Positions 1-8,849 of a DNA stretch of 64,000 nt are shown here, piece after piece. Every line of letters starts with the position of its first letter. Position 1 is the stretch's first letter. Source of the stretch: Candidatus Methylomicrobium oryzae (lineage in GTDB: Bacteria > Pseudomonadota > Gammaproteobacteria > Methylococcales > Methylomonadaceae); contig NZ_JAERVK010000011.1 of the NCBI RefSeq assembly GCF_016745425.1, forward strand, positions 62,001-126,000. Reading direction: 5' to 3'. The notes beneath the pieces were generated by a model. That model did not search any database. It was not told where the DNA came from and worked only from the letters and a program-made list of their open reading frames with translations. Position numbers and translations under genes: made by a program.

Positions 1-36
1 ATCGGGAAATCTGTATCGGCAATTTCATTGTTTCGC

Positions 37-2856
37 CTAATTAGTGATTAGAAACCTTACCGCATCCAGCTTCAGCTCGGCCGATTCGATATTGTCGTGG
101 GCGAGCAGCGTCATATCTTTCAGATGCTCGATTTCCTCAGGCTTGATCGACGGATTGACTTTTTGCAGGCGCATCATCCGTTTGATCTCTTCGGCCAGCG
201 AGCCGAGCATTTCCCGGGCCGCATGTTGAACGAGCTCCTGTTTGTCGGTTTGGGCCCGTTGTTCGGCAACGCCGAGCATTTGCGTCAGATGATGGCGCTG
301 GTTGTTGATGAAAGTGACGATTTTACTCTTGTCGAAGGTGATGCCGGCATCGATCAGGTCGTCATAATCGACGGTATCGGTCAGGTCCTGCTTGTTCTGA
401 TCGATCAGCACGCGGATCGGCGTGGGCGGCAGGAAGCGGCCGATCTGCAGTTCGGGCGGCGCGCTGCATTCGGCTACGAATAGGCATTCGAGCAGGAATT
501 GCCCGGCCTTCAGCCCCGGATGTCTGACCACATTGATCGAGGCATTGCCGGTTTCGCTGGAAATGACCAGGTCCATCGCACCCGACACCATCGGGTGCTC
601 CATCGTCAAAAACTGGAAATCTTCGCGAGCCAGCGCAATCGACCGGTTGATCGTGGCCGTCATGCCGTCTTCCGACAGGCTCGGAAAGTGCGAGGTGCGC
701 AGATGGTCGCTCGGTTTGATGATGAAGCAATCGGGCGAATGGAATTCGGTATCCACGCCGTAGCTGTCGAACACGTCCTCCATGTATTGCCAGAGATGGC
801 TTTCCCGTTCGAAGCGCTGCAATGCGTCGATGTATTTGTCGGCGATGTCTTTGCGGCAAGAGTTCAGTTCGAGCAGTTGGTCGCGGCCTTGATGGAGCTC
901 GGCCTCGATTACGGCGCTGCGCTCGCGGGTTTTGGCGATAAAGCCGTCAAGTAAATCGAAGTCGCGCGCCGCCAGCAGGGCATCCAGTTCCGCCGCGAGT
1001 TCGTCCGCGACGTGCTGCGCGGCCGAATTGTTATGGCGGAACGCGTTCAGACCTTCGTCGTACCAGCGGAACAGCAGTTCTTGTTCGCTGCCGCGTAGGT
1101 ACGGCACATGGATGCTAATGATGTGTTTCTGCCCGATCCGGTCGAGGCGGCCGATCCGTTGCTGCAGCAAATCGGGGTTGACGGGCAAATCCCACAGGAT
1201 CAATTGGTGCACGAACTGGAAATTGCGGCCTTCGCTGCCGATCTCCGAGCATATCAGCAAGCGGGCCGAGCTTTCTTGGTCGGCGAAATAGGCAGCCGCA
1301 CGGTCGCGTTCGATGATCGTCATCCCTTCGTGAAAGACCGCTGCGGCGATACCGGTCCGGTTCCTCAGCGTTTGTTCCAGGTCGATCGCGGTTTGCGCTT
1401 CCTTGCAGATCAACAGCGCCTTGTCGTCGCCGAAGCGCTTGATGGTATCGACTAGCCAGCCAAAGCGTGGGTCCTGTTCGAGGTCGTCCCGGTTTTCCTG
1501 GCCTTCCAGTGCATAGCCGTAGCGTTCGCGATCGGGGAAACCCTGCACCGTATGCCGGGAGTTGCGGAACAGGATGCGGCCGGTGCCGTGGTGGTCGAGC
1601 AGCACGTTGATCAATTGCGCACGGGCATGCGCGGATTTTTCCGGATTGTTCAGGTTTTTCAGCAAACCTTCGACATTGTCGTCCTTGACCAGCGCCTGCA
1701 GGGCCGCAGCGGCTTCATCGGTTAATGTCTCTTCGGCCAGCAGTGCGCGCGCCGCATTCGCGACCGGCTCGAAGTGTTTCTCGTCTTCCAGGTAACGGCT
1801 GTAACTGTAGAAACGGTCCGGATCGAGTAGCCGCAGACGGGCGAAGTGGCTCTCCTTGCCCAGTTGCTCGGGTGTTGCGGTCAGCAGAATCAGGCTTGGC
1901 GTCTGCAGGCCGAGCTGTTCGACGAACAGGTATTCGGGGCTCGGATTGGCTTCGCTCCACTCCAGATGGTGCGCTTCGTCCACGATCACCATATCCCAGC
2001 CCGCTTCCAGCGCCTGCTTCTGCCGGTTCGGATAGCGGCTGAAGAAGGATTGGCTGCACAGCACCAGTTGTTCGTTCACGAACACGTCTTCGTTTTCACG
2101 AGGTTCCTCGTCGAACTCTTCTTCGGCGAGCTCGTTCTCCAGATTGATGTTACGACAGCGCTCCTCGTCGACGATGCTGAAACGCAGATTGAAGCGGCGC
2201 AGCATTTCGACCAGCCATTGGTGCAGCAGCGTCTCGGGTACGATGATCAAAATACGGCTGGACAGTCCGTTGATCAGCCTGTGGTGCAGGATCATCCCGG
2301 CTTCGATCGTTTTGCCGAGGCCGACTTCGTCCGCGAGCATGATCCGCGGTGCGAGCCGGTTCGCGCATTCGTGCGCGATATAGATTTGGTGCGCGATCAG
2401 GCTGGTGCGTCCGCCCATCAGACCCTTGACCGGCGACTGGTGATGTTCGCGAAGCCGCCGCCAGGTGTCGTAGCGCAGCGAAAACCAGGACGGCGGATCG
2501 AACTGGCCGGTGAACAGACGGTCCTGAGGTTTGTTGAATTGAATGTGGTGGTTCAGTTCCATTTCTTCCAGGCGGAATTCCTTGCCCGCCTTGTTTCTGC
2601 CGATATAGGTAATGACGCCGTTATTTTCGGACACGGACTGTACGGTAATTTTGGAGCCGTCGATGGCTTCGATCGTATCCCCGGGTGAAAATTTGACGCG
2701 GGTCAGCGGGGCGTTATCACGCGCATAGATTCTTTTCTCGCCGGTCGCCAGGAACAGTACAGTGACCCGATTGTAGGCCGCTTCAAGAACCAGCCCGAGT
2801 CCCAATTCCGATTCGGTATTGCTGATCCAACGTTGTCCCGGAATGAAATTTTCCAT
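37..2856 (-). CDS. rapA: RNA polymerase-associated SWI2/SNF2 ATPase RapA
   Basis: A 939-residue protein, close to E. coli RapA (968). RapA is known to bind RNA polymerase and help recycle it using ATP-driven translocation. The N-terminal ~150 residues (FIPGQRWIS, SELGLG) match the RapA Tudor-like region. The helicase core follows: Walker A GLGKT at residues 179-183, the DEAH box at about 293-296 (VDEAHHLEW), LTATPEQ, and in the second lobe SEIGSEGRNFQ and QRIGRLDRIGQ. The long C-terminal part is typical of the family. The gene is monocistronic as far as can be seen, with a TATAAT element just upstream on the same strand. The frame is intact from start to stop. Confidence 0.96.
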   Translation of the reverse strand: MENFIPGQRWISNTESELGLGLVLEAAYNRVTVLFLATGEKRIYARDNAPLTRVKFSPGDTIEAIDGSKITVQSVSENNGVITYIGRNKAGKEFRLEEMELNHHIQFNKPQDRLFTGQFDPPSWFSLRYDTWRRLREHHQSPVKGLMGGRTSLIAHQIYIAHECANRLAPRIMLADEVGLGKTIEAGMILHHRLINGLSSRILIIVPETLLHQWLVEMLRRFNLRFSIVDEERCRNINLENELAEEEFDEEPRENEDVFVNEQLVLCSQSFFSRYPNRQKQALEAGWDMVIVDEAHHLEWSEANPSPEYLFVEQLGLQTPSLILLTATPEQLGKESHFARLRLLDPDRFYSYSRYLEDEKHFEPVANAARALLAEETLTDEAAAALQALVKDDNVEGLLKNLNNPEKSAHARAQLINVLLDHHGTGRILFRNSRHTVQGFPDRERYGYALEGQENRDDLEQDPRFGWLVDTIKRFGDDKALLICKEAQTAIDLEQTLRNRTGIAAAVFHEGMTIIERDRAAAYFADQESSARLLICSEIGSEGRNFQFVHQLILWDLPVNPDLLQQRIGRLDRIGQKHIISIHVPYLRGSEQELLFRWYDEGLNAFRHNNSAAQHVADELAAELDALLAARDFDLLDGFIAKTRERSAVIEAELHQGRDQLLELNSCRKDIADKYIDALQRFERESHLWQYMEDVFDSYGVDTEFHSPDCFIIKPSDHLRTSHFPSLSEDGMTATINRSIALAREDFQFLTMEHPMVSGAMDLVISSETGNASINVVRHPGLKAGQFLLECLFVAECSAPPELQIGRFLPPTPIRVLIDQNKQDLTDTVDYDDLIDAGITFDKSKIVTFINNQRHHLTQMLGVAEQRAQTDKQELVQHAAREMLGSLAEEIKRMMRLQKVNPSIKPEEIEHLKDMTLLAHDNIESAELKLDAVRFLITN

Positions 2857-2896
2857 TGATCGATTCGCTCGTCTTAAGATGTGAATAAAGGCAGTT

Positions 2897-2902
2897 ATTA
2901 TA
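2897..2902 (-). promoter_or_regulatory. candidate -10 box upstream of rapA
   Basis: On the minus strand this reads TATAAT, about 41 bases before the rapA start codon. No convincing -35 box lies at the right distance, so only the -10 match is claimed. Confidence 0.4.
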
Positions 2903-3103
2903 AGCCTTGTCGGGAAAAGTATACGGAGAAATCATCCTGAAACTGGAAGGCGGATCAAGTAGCTAGAGATATTCCGGTGTACAACCGGGCCGCCGAGGTC
3001 GGCATGTTAAGCCTCCGTTCAGATCATGCGGCTTATAATGGATAACATAATCATTTTAAGCTTTGATAACGACTGATCTTTTAACTGAAATTCCGAGACG
3101 GCT

Positions 3104-3475
3104 ATGAAAAAAATATTGACCTTAATCCCAATTTTTGCGATGGCCCTGAGCTTTGCAGGCGCTGCCGAAGCTTCCGGCGGCCACCCCGGCAAGGCCAAAG
3201 GGCATTACAAGCATAGACATGGGCACCGGGACGAGGTGGTGCATTATTATGTGCCGGTAGCGCCGCCTGCGCCTGCACCTGCACATTATTATCCGGCGCC
3301 GGTTCCTGCGCCGCAGCCTTACCGGCAGCCGGCGCCCGACCGCCGTTCTACGGCGGGGCTGGCAGGCAGCGTGGTCGGCGGCGCATTGGGTTATCAAGTC
3401 GGCAACGGCAATCCCCTTGCGGCCGGCGTAGGGGCGGCGGCCGGCTCCCTGATCGGCAACGAAATCGGCAAATAA
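3104..3475 (+). CDS. secreted glycine-zipper protein (paralogue 1)
   Basis: 123 residues. A signal peptide (MKKILTLIPIFAMALSFAGA, cleaved around AEA) is followed by a short His/Lys-rich stretch (HYKHRHGHRDE), a Pro/Ala/Tyr-rich linker and a C-terminal glycine zipper (GLAGSVVGGALGYQVG...GAAAGSLIGNEIG) with GxxxG spacing. Glycine-zipper 2TM domains of this type insert in or associate with the outer membrane. The next gene is a clear paralogue. A TATAAT sequence lies at 3034-3039 and a terminator follows the stop. The exact role is not known. The His-rich segment suggests metal binding, which is inference. Confidence 0.8.
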   Translation: MKKILTLIPIFAMALSFAGAAEASGGHPGKAKGHYKHRHGHRDEVVHYYVPVAPPAPAPAHYYPAPVPAPQPYRQPAPDRRSTAGLAGSVVGGALGYQVGNGNPLAAGVGAAAGSLIGNEIGK

Positions 3476-3488
3476 GCCGGGGAACGGA

Positions 3489-3516
3489 GCGGATTCATTG
3501 AATGACTCCGCTTTTT
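3489..3516 (+). terminator. rho-independent terminator
   Basis: GCGGA (3489-3493) and TCAT pair with ATGA and TCCGC (3507-3511), and five T follow at 3512-3516. It sits directly behind the first glycine-zipper gene. Confidence 0.65.
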
Positions 3517-3649
3517 CGGCTTGTTCTATTGCCCGATCAAATTATTTTTTTCGTTAAGGAAGCATTCAGTTAAATCATGGATAATGCAATCAACAAAAAA
3601 TTTTAATCGTTATTTTTTAAATACTTGATACATCATGGAGAACGATTTT

Positions 3650-4069
3650 ATGAAAAAGTCATTGTTATTCATTTCCCTGGCGGTGTCAGCCATGATGTTG
3701 CCGGGTGCAGCATTCGCGGATGGATGGGGCCATCATCACGGACATGGGCACGGTTGGGGACATCACCACCACCATCATCATGGCCATTACTATCCTGCCC
3801 CTATCGTGCAGAATTATTATCCGCAGCCGGTGGTAAGCTACATTGCCCCACCGCCGGCCGTGGTTTATCCTGTGCCGGCAGCTGTTCCTGTCCCGGTTCC
3901 AGCTCCGGTGCCTTACTATTCCGGCGGCGGTCGTCCTTCCACAAACGGCTTGGCGGGCGGAGTGATCGGCGGCGTGATGGGCTACCAATTGGGTGGAGGC
4001 GACCCGCTGGCGGCCGGCATCGGTGCTGCGGCCGGTTCATTTTTGGGTAACGGAATCGGCGGCTACTAA
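3650..4069 (+). CDS. secreted His-rich glycine-zipper protein (paralogue 2)
   Basis: 139 residues. The start at 3650 is preferred over an in-frame ATG at 3635 because GGAG at 3637-3640 then sits nine bases upstream as a ribosome binding site, and the protein begins with a clean signal peptide (MKKSLLFISLAVSAMMLPGA, AFA cleavage). The mature N-terminus is extreme in histidine (HHHGHGHGW, then seven consecutive His and HGHYY). A Pro/Val/Tyr-rich linker and the same C-terminal glycine zipper as the preceding gene (GLAGGVIGGVMGYQLGGGDPLAAG) follow. The layout implies a tandem duplication with expansion of the His tract. A metal-binding, cell-envelope role is inferred only. Confidence 0.8.
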   Translation: MKKSLLFISLAVSAMMLPGAAFADGWGHHHGHGHGWGHHHHHHHGHYYPAPIVQNYYPQPVVSYIAPPPAVVYPVPAAVPVPVPAPVPYYSGGGRPSTNGLAGGVIGGVMGYQLGGGDPLAAGIGAAAGSFLGNGIGGY

Positions 4070-4127
4070 CTCACCTGCACTTAACTTATCTACGCGGGTC
4101 TTTTTTTCAAATTTCTCAAGCAGTCAT

Positions 4128-4168
4128 CAAGACCTTTCGCCGGCCCGGCCGGCAGGTCTTGAGTTTTT
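4128..4168 (+). terminator. strong hairpin terminator
   Basis: CAAGACCT (4128-4135) pairs exactly with AGGTCTTG (4154-4161), and GCCGG pairs with CCGGC inside it. AGTTTTTCC follows. It lies 58 bases behind the second glycine-zipper gene. The AGACCT/AGGTCT arms recur in the hairpin at 42001-42033. Confidence 0.7.
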
Positions 4169-4267
4169 CCTCCGCATTCCGGCCCCGTGGGCCGCATAGT
4201 CAAACGGGTGAATTGCGTTACACTTAAACCGTGTTGTTTATTTTTTAACCGGTTTAACGTGGGTGCT

Positions 4268-4960
4268 ATGGTCCTTTTTCTCCGTACTGCAGTTTTCCTC
4301 GCTGTTTTCTCGGCCTTAGGCTGCGCTAGGACGTATCAGGCCCGTTATGTCGAGACCAGCAACTTTCTGAACGATTATTCGATTCTGGAGGAGGATCGGG
4401 ACGACGATGCGTTGATGAGCTATTGGAAGGAAGGCGCCGATTGGTCGCATTACAAAAAAATCATCGTCGATCCGGTCGTGATTCGGAAGACCCTGGATTC
4501 CGGGCTAAACGATCGCCCCCAGATCGAAAGCAGCCGCCTGAAAGAATTGCTGGAATACCGGGTGCGTGAAGCCTTGAAGAGGGATTTCAAATTGGTTACC
4601 CGTCCGGGACCGGATACGATCCGGGTCCAGCTGGCGATTACCGATGCCGAGACTTCGACCTTGTTCCTGGACCAGCTCACGACTTTGTATCCTTCGGCAC
4701 GCGTGTCGTCGCTGCTGAAGCGGCTGGCGTTCGGCACCGAATCGTTCGTCGGCAAGGCGAGCATCGAAAGAAAAGTGACCGATTCGACGACCGGGGAGTT
4801 GTTGATGGCCTCGGCCGATTGCCGGGCTGGAGGAAAAACGCTGGTTGGCTCGTTCAACGACTGGGATGACGTCGAACAGGCTTATGTGTACTGGGCTCAA
4901 CAGTTGAGCTATCAGCTTTGCGAAAAGGCCGGAAATCCCGAATGCCGGGAGCCGGAGTAG
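4268..4960 (+). CDS. DUF3313-like outer-membrane lipoprotein
   Basis: 230 residues from the ATG at 4268. An in-frame ATG at 4187 would add 27 residues with no signal character. From 4268 the N-terminus MVLFLRTAVFLAVFSALGC reads as a lipoprotein signal ending in a lipobox-like ALGC, so it should be lipid-anchored. The body contains DYSILEEDRDDDALMSYWKEGADWSHYKKIIVDPV, typical of DUF3313 lipoproteins, whose function is unknown. The C-terminus has two Cys (LCEKAGNPEC). It stands alone between a terminator upstream and a hairpin shared with the converging gene downstream. Confidence 0.75.
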   Translation: MVLFLRTAVFLAVFSALGCARTYQARYVETSNFLNDYSILEEDRDDDALMSYWKEGADWSHYKKIIVDPVVIRKTLDSGLNDRPQIESSRLKELLEYRVREALKRDFKLVTRPGPDTIRVQLAITDAETSTLFLDQLTTLYPSARVSSLLKRLAFGTESFVGKASIERKVTDSTTGELLMASADCRAGGKTLVGSFNDWDDVEQAYVYWAQQLSYQLCEKAGNPECREPE

Positions 4961-4980
4961 CATAAAGAGGCGGGAGGAGA

Positions 4981-5015
4981 GAAGCTTTAGTTGTGCCCAC
5001 CTTGTCTAAAGCTTC
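4981..5015. terminator. hairpin between converging genes
   Basis: GAAGCTTTAG (4981-4990) pairs perfectly with CTAAAGCTTC (5006-5015) around a 15-base loop. It lies between the 3' ends of the lipoprotein gene (+) and the small basic protein gene (-). It has no long T run, so a shared bidirectional terminator is likely but not certain. Confidence 0.5.
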
Positions 5016-5056
5016 CCGAAGCGCGTCGAATTTCCCGTGTCGGTAAAATTTTTCGA

Positions 5057-5371
5057 TTATTCCTTATCGAGATCGCTCAGGAACATGTCCTGAATCAGAT
5101 TCCTCTCGCCGCGGGTCAGTTTGAAACGCGCATATTTGGTACCCGGCGGCAAAGTTTCATGCTCCTGCTTTGTGTTGGACAGCGGTTTCCTGCGGTCCTT
5201 CAGGCGCCTTTCCGCTTTGCGCCGGTTGAGTTTGGCGGATGCCGATTCGCCGCCCTGCGTTTTTTCCTGTATTTCGGCTGCGGTCAATCGATTGGGCGAG
5301 CCACGGCGATCACTATTCGGACGCGTATCGGTTGCGCGTCGGACATGTTTTCGTAAGTTAATAATATTCAT
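5057..5371 (-). CDS. small basic hypothetical protein
   Basis: 104 residues, very rich in Arg and Lys (RKHVRRATDTRPNSDRR, RRKAERRLKDRRKPL), with no signal peptide or membrane segment. The C-terminus is more acidic and helical (GERNLIQDMFLSDLDKE). I do not recognise a family. The composition is what one expects of a small nucleic-acid-associated cytoplasmic protein, but that is only a guess. It is not obviously in an operon. Confidence 0.55.
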   Translation of the reverse strand: MNIINLRKHVRRATDTRPNSDRRGSPNRLTAAEIQEKTQGGESASAKLNRRKAERRLKDRRKPLSNTKQEHETLPPGTKYARFKLTRGERNLIQDMFLSDLDKE

Positions 5372-5518
5372 TGCAGTAATAACCTATATCGTTGATGGCG
5401 AAATGGAGATACAAAATGCTGCAATTCTCGTTTCTCCATAACAATCAAATATAGAACAAAATCCCCCCTTCCTCTACCTTATAGTCTGTAAGTTTTTGTA
5501 TTCTAATATTTCTTGATT

Positions 5519-6118
5519 TCAGAGCGAAGCGGCCAGCCGCCGCAGCGCATCGCCGCCGTTATTGAATAGCGGCCAGCCGTCCCCCGGTAAAACGGTTTTG
5601 ATGCCGGGCAGGGCGGCCAAGCGTTTGAGCGAGTCGACTGCGTGGCTTTTATCCTGCAGTTTGTCGTCCGGCAGCAGGCACAATTCTCCGCCTACATGGC
5701 AGCGGATCAGGTCGCCGGTGATCAGCGTTTCGTCTTCGAGCAGCAGCGCCAGTTCGCCGGGCGTTTTCGAACCTTTCAAGCCGTACACGGTCAATCCGGG
5801 GACGATTTCTTCATTTCCGTCGAGCCAGACATCGCAGGAAAACGGAATCAGATCCTTCTCCCCGGCCGGTCCGTAGAGCTTGGCGCCGTATTCCTGGGCC
5901 ATCAGCCAGCCGGCGCGAACGTGATCGAAATTGGTAATCACCACCAACTTGACGCCCCCCAGGGTCTGCAGGTGTTTGCGGTCGTGAGCGGACAACGGCA
6001 GCGGGTCGATTGCAACATTACCTTCGGGTCGAACCCACAGCACGCTGTGGAAGTCCAGGTTGCGTTCTTCGTTGAAAACCGACCAGCCGAATAAATCTTT
6101 ACGATGTAATTGTTTCAT
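5519..6118 (-). CDS. metallo-beta-lactamase-fold protein lacking the metal motif
   Basis: 199 residues from the ATG at 6118; the frame stays open further upstream but without family resemblance. The order of motifs follows the MBL fold: VLWVRPEGNVAIDPLPL, VVITNFDHVRAG where THxHxDH is expected, the TPGE turn, LITGDL, and VLPGDGWPLF near the end. The usual first metal-binding His pair is replaced (TNFDH) and the His before TPGE is replaced by Ser-Lys, so a normal dinuclear zinc site is unlikely. It may be a non-catalytic or altered-site homologue. The next gene on the strand starts upstream at 6375. Confidence 0.7.
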   Translation of the reverse strand: MKQLHRKDLFGWSVFNEERNLDFHSVLWVRPEGNVAIDPLPLSAHDRKHLQTLGGVKLVVITNFDHVRAGWLMAQEYGAKLYGPAGEKDLIPFSCDVWLDGNEEIVPGLTVYGLKGSKTPGELALLLEDETLITGDLIRCHVGGELCLLPDDKLQDKSHAVDSLKRLAALPGIKTVLPGDGWPLFNNGGDALRRLAASL

Positions 6119-6150
6119 GGTTGCGTTTCCGGAAGATTGAAGGGTAAAAA

Positions 6151-6375
6151 TTATTGTTCGCTCCTGCCATGCTGCAGGCGCCGCTTTTCGGTTTGAGCCA
6201 GAACGGCCAGGCGCGCGGCCGCCGTCATTTGCGTCCAGCCGGTGATTTCGTCGAGAGTGCGAAAGCAGCCCAGGCAGAGGTTGTTCCGGTCGAGACAACA
6301 GCATCTGACACAGGGCGAAGCCGGTGGTTCCTGGGAAAAATTCATCGGGTTGCGCTGTAAGAAAGGGCGGGGCAT
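6151..6375 (-). CDS. DUF1289 Cys-rich small protein
   Basis: About 74 residues. The core SPCVRCCCLDRNNLCLGCFR followed by TLDEITGW is the DUF1289 signature, a short Cys-rich domain probably binding metal; its function is not established. The start at 6375 overlaps the ypjD stop as TGATG, suggesting translational coupling. A second in-frame ATG at 6345 (MNFSQEPPASPC) would give 64 residues and cannot be excluded. It lies between ypjD and the MBL-like gene. Confidence 0.75.
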   Translation of the reverse strand: MPRPFLQRNPMNFSQEPPASPCVRCCCLDRNNLCLGCFRTLDEITGWTQMTAAARLAVLAQTEKRRLQHGRSEQ

Positions 6376-7169
6376 CAGCGGTGCAGAATCAATTCCAAGA
6401 CCAGCTTGCTGCCGAAATAGGCGAGCAGCAGCGATAGAAAACCGCACAGAGTCAACTTGATCGCGGTCCGGCCGCGCCAGCCGTAGCGGATGCGTCCGAA
6501 GATCAGCCCGGAAAAGATGATCCAGGCCAGTATCGACAGCACCGTCTTGTGTACGAGGTGTTGCGCGAACAAATCTTCTATGAAAATAAAGCCGCTGATC
6601 AGCGAAATCGTCAGAAAAAACAAGCCGGCGCTAAGCATCTGAAACAGCAGCGCCTCCATCGTCTGCAGCGGGGGCAGGGATTGAATGAAGCGTTTCGGCG
6701 GATGGCTGCGCAATTGCTGATCCTGAATCGCCAGCAGTATCGCCTGCACGGCGGCAATATTCAGCAGGCTGAATGCGACAATCGAAGTCAGGACGTGCGT
6801 GCTCATCTTCCAGTTATGGATGTGCAGCGGATGGGGCTTTTCGGACAAAGTCGAATCCAGTCCGAGCATCAGGGCGGTGACCGGAAACAGGATCACACCG
6901 AGCTTTTCGACCGGTTTGTTCAATGCCGCAGTCAACAGCAGCAGGGATACAATCATCGAAACCAACGAGGCGGTGCTGAAAAAACTGAAATTAAATCCCT
7001 GGTATTGCTGGAAATTGGCCCCAATATACGCAAAGTGCGCGGCGACACCGATCCAGCCGGGCGACAGCGGCGCTTTTTCGTTCCTGTGCTTATGGAAATG
7101 CCGGGCGATCAGCAGCGCATTGCAGACATATGCGCCGATGGACAGAAGAGCAAGCTGAAGTGTGGTCAT
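6375..7169 (-). CDS. ypjD: CcsA/CcmC-family inner-membrane protein YpjD
   Basis: 264 residues, about eight hydrophobic segments. It belongs to the cytochrome c assembly (CcsA/CcmC-like) membrane family, with conserved histidines in WKMSTHVLTS and QHLVHKTVLS that could bind haem. In many gammaproteobacteria ypjD is the divergent neighbour of ffh, as here (200-base shared upstream region), which settles the name better than sequence alone. The precise role of YpjD is not established. The downstream DUF1289 gene overlaps its stop. Confidence 0.85.
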   Translation of the reverse strand: MTTLQLALLSIGAYVCNALLIARHFHKHRNEKAPLSPGWIGVAAHFAYIGANFQQYQGFNFSFFSTASLVSMIVSLLLLTAALNKPVEKLGVILFPVTALMLGLDSTLSEKPHPLHIHNWKMSTHVLTSIVAFSLLNIAAVQAILLAIQDQQLRSHPPKRFIQSLPPLQTMEALLFQMLSAGLFFLTISLISGFIFIEDLFAQHLVHKTVLSILAWIIFSGLIFGRIRYGWRGRTAIKLTLCGFLSLLLAYFGSKLVLELILHR

Positions 7170-7369
7170 TCAACGGTTTCGTGGCTGAAAATGGGTCCGA
7201 TTCGAATCGATTATGCGGTTGTGAAAGCGTCGGCGTCCGCCTCGGCTTCTGGAAAATCGGTGAAGATTACAGGACTGCTCAAGGTATGGTAGTATAGCCT
7301 GTTAATGTGTCCTGATCCTAGCCCATTATGTGCGGGGCCAGTTTTCCCAGTCACCAGTAAGTTTACGCC

Positions 7370-8728
7370 ATGTTTGATAATTTAACCGACCGATTAAGCG
7401 ATACCCTCAAAAAACTGAAAGGCCAGGGCCGCCTGACCGAGGACAACATCAAGGATACCCTGCGCGAGGTGCGCATGGCCTTGCTGGAAGCCGATGTCGC
7501 CTTGCCTGTGGTGACCGATTTTATCGAACGCGTCAAAACCGGCGCTTTGGGCCAGGCCGTGCAAAGCAGCCTGACGCCGGGCCAGTCGATGATCAAATTG
7601 GTACAGTCCGAGCTGGTCAAGGTGATGGGGGAGCGCAACGAGGCGTTGAACCTGCGCACCAACCCGCCCGCGATCGTGCTGATGGCGGGCTTGCAGGGTG
7701 CCGGTAAAACGACTACCGTCGCCAAACTGGGCCGCTGGCTGAAAACGAACCAGAAGAAAAAGGTCGGCGTGGTGAGTGCCGACGTTTATCGTCCGGCCGC
7801 AATCAAGCAGTTGGAAACGCTGGCGCAAGATTTGGAGCTCATGTTTTTTCCGAGCGATCCGAGCCAAAAACCGGTCGATATCGCCAACGCCGCGATCGAC
7901 GCCGCGAAGCGCAAGTTTCTGGATGTGCTGATTATCGATACCGCGGGCCGTCTGCACATCGATGACGAGATGATGGCCGAAATCAAGGAACTGCATGCGG
8001 CGGTCAAGCCGATCGAAACCTTGTTCGTGGTCGACAGCATGACCGGCCAGGACGCAGCTAACACCGCAAAGGCGTTCAACGAAGCGCTGCCATTGACCGG
8101 CGTCATTTTAACCAAAGCCGACGGCGATGCGCGCGGCGGTGCGGCATTGTCGATCCGGCATATTACCGGCAAGCCGATCAAATTTATCGGCGTCGGCGAA
8201 AAGGCCGAGGCGCTCGAACCTTTCCATCCCGACCGGGTCGCTTCGCGGATTCTCGGCATGGGCGACATGCTCAGCCTGATCGAGGAGATCGAACAGAAAG
8301 TCGACAAGGAAAAAGCGCAGAAGCTGGTCCGCAAGATTCAAAAAGGCAAGAGTTTCGATCTGGAAGACTTCCGCCAGCAACTGATCGAAATGCAGAACAT
8401 GGGCGGCGTCGGTACGATGCTGGACAAACTGCCGGGTATGAGCAGCGTGCCGCGGGAAATCCGGGAGAAGGTCAACGACAAGGAACTGGCTCGCCAGATC
8501 GCGGTGATCAATTCGATGACTCCGCAGGAGCGCCGCTTTCCCGACCTGATCAAAGGCAACCGCAAAAAACGGATCGCGGACGGTTGCGGCCAGGATCTGA
8601 ACGCGGTGAACCGGATGCTGAAGCAGTTCATGATGATGGAAAAGATGATGAAAAAGCTGAAAGCCGGCGGCAACATGGCGAACATGATCCGCGGCATCAA
8701 GAGCAACGTACGCGGACTGCGGCGCTGA
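7370..8728 (+). CDS. ffh: signal recognition particle protein Ffh
   Basis: 452 residues, normal length. It is the SRP54 GTPase that binds signal sequences with 4.5S RNA and delivers ribosomes to FtsY. The N domain is at the start (MFDNLTDRLSDTLKKLKGQGRL). The G domain has the P-loop GLQGAGKTTT, DVYRPAA, DTAGRLHID and TKADGDARGG. The C-terminal M domain is methionine-rich (MMMEKMMKKLKAGGNM). It is divergent from ypjD and 500 bases ahead of the ribosomal operon starting with rpsP. Confidence 0.98.
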   Translation: MFDNLTDRLSDTLKKLKGQGRLTEDNIKDTLREVRMALLEADVALPVVTDFIERVKTGALGQAVQSSLTPGQSMIKLVQSELVKVMGERNEALNLRTNPPAIVLMAGLQGAGKTTTVAKLGRWLKTNQKKKVGVVSADVYRPAAIKQLETLAQDLELMFFPSDPSQKPVDIANAAIDAAKRKFLDVLIIDTAGRLHIDDEMMAEIKELHAAVKPIETLFVVDSMTGQDAANTAKAFNEALPLTGVILTKADGDARGGAALSIRHITGKPIKFIGVGEKAEALEPFHPDRVASRILGMGDMLSLIEEIEQKVDKEKAQKLVRKIQKGKSFDLEDFRQQLIEMQNMGGVGTMLDKLPGMSSVPREIREKVNDKELARQIAVINSMTPQERRFPDLIKGNRKKRIADGCGQDLNAVNRMLKQFMMMEKMMKKLKAGGNMANMIRGIKSNVRGLRR

Positions 8729-8743
8729 GCTTTGTGCTTGAAA

Positions 8744-8768
8744 GCCCTTTCCCTTTGCGGGAAAGGGC
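8744..8768 (+). terminator. hairpin behind ffh
   Basis: GCCCTTTCCC (8744-8753) pairs perfectly with GGGAAAGGGC (8759-8768) around five bases. No T run follows, so it may be a transcript-end stabiliser or a rho-assisted terminator. Confidence 0.45.
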
Positions 8769-8849
8769 AGGGTGAGGACGATTGAAAGGCGCTGACCACG
8801 GCAGTATTGGTTTTAAGTAATTTCCGAATAACTCCTCTCCCTCCGGATT

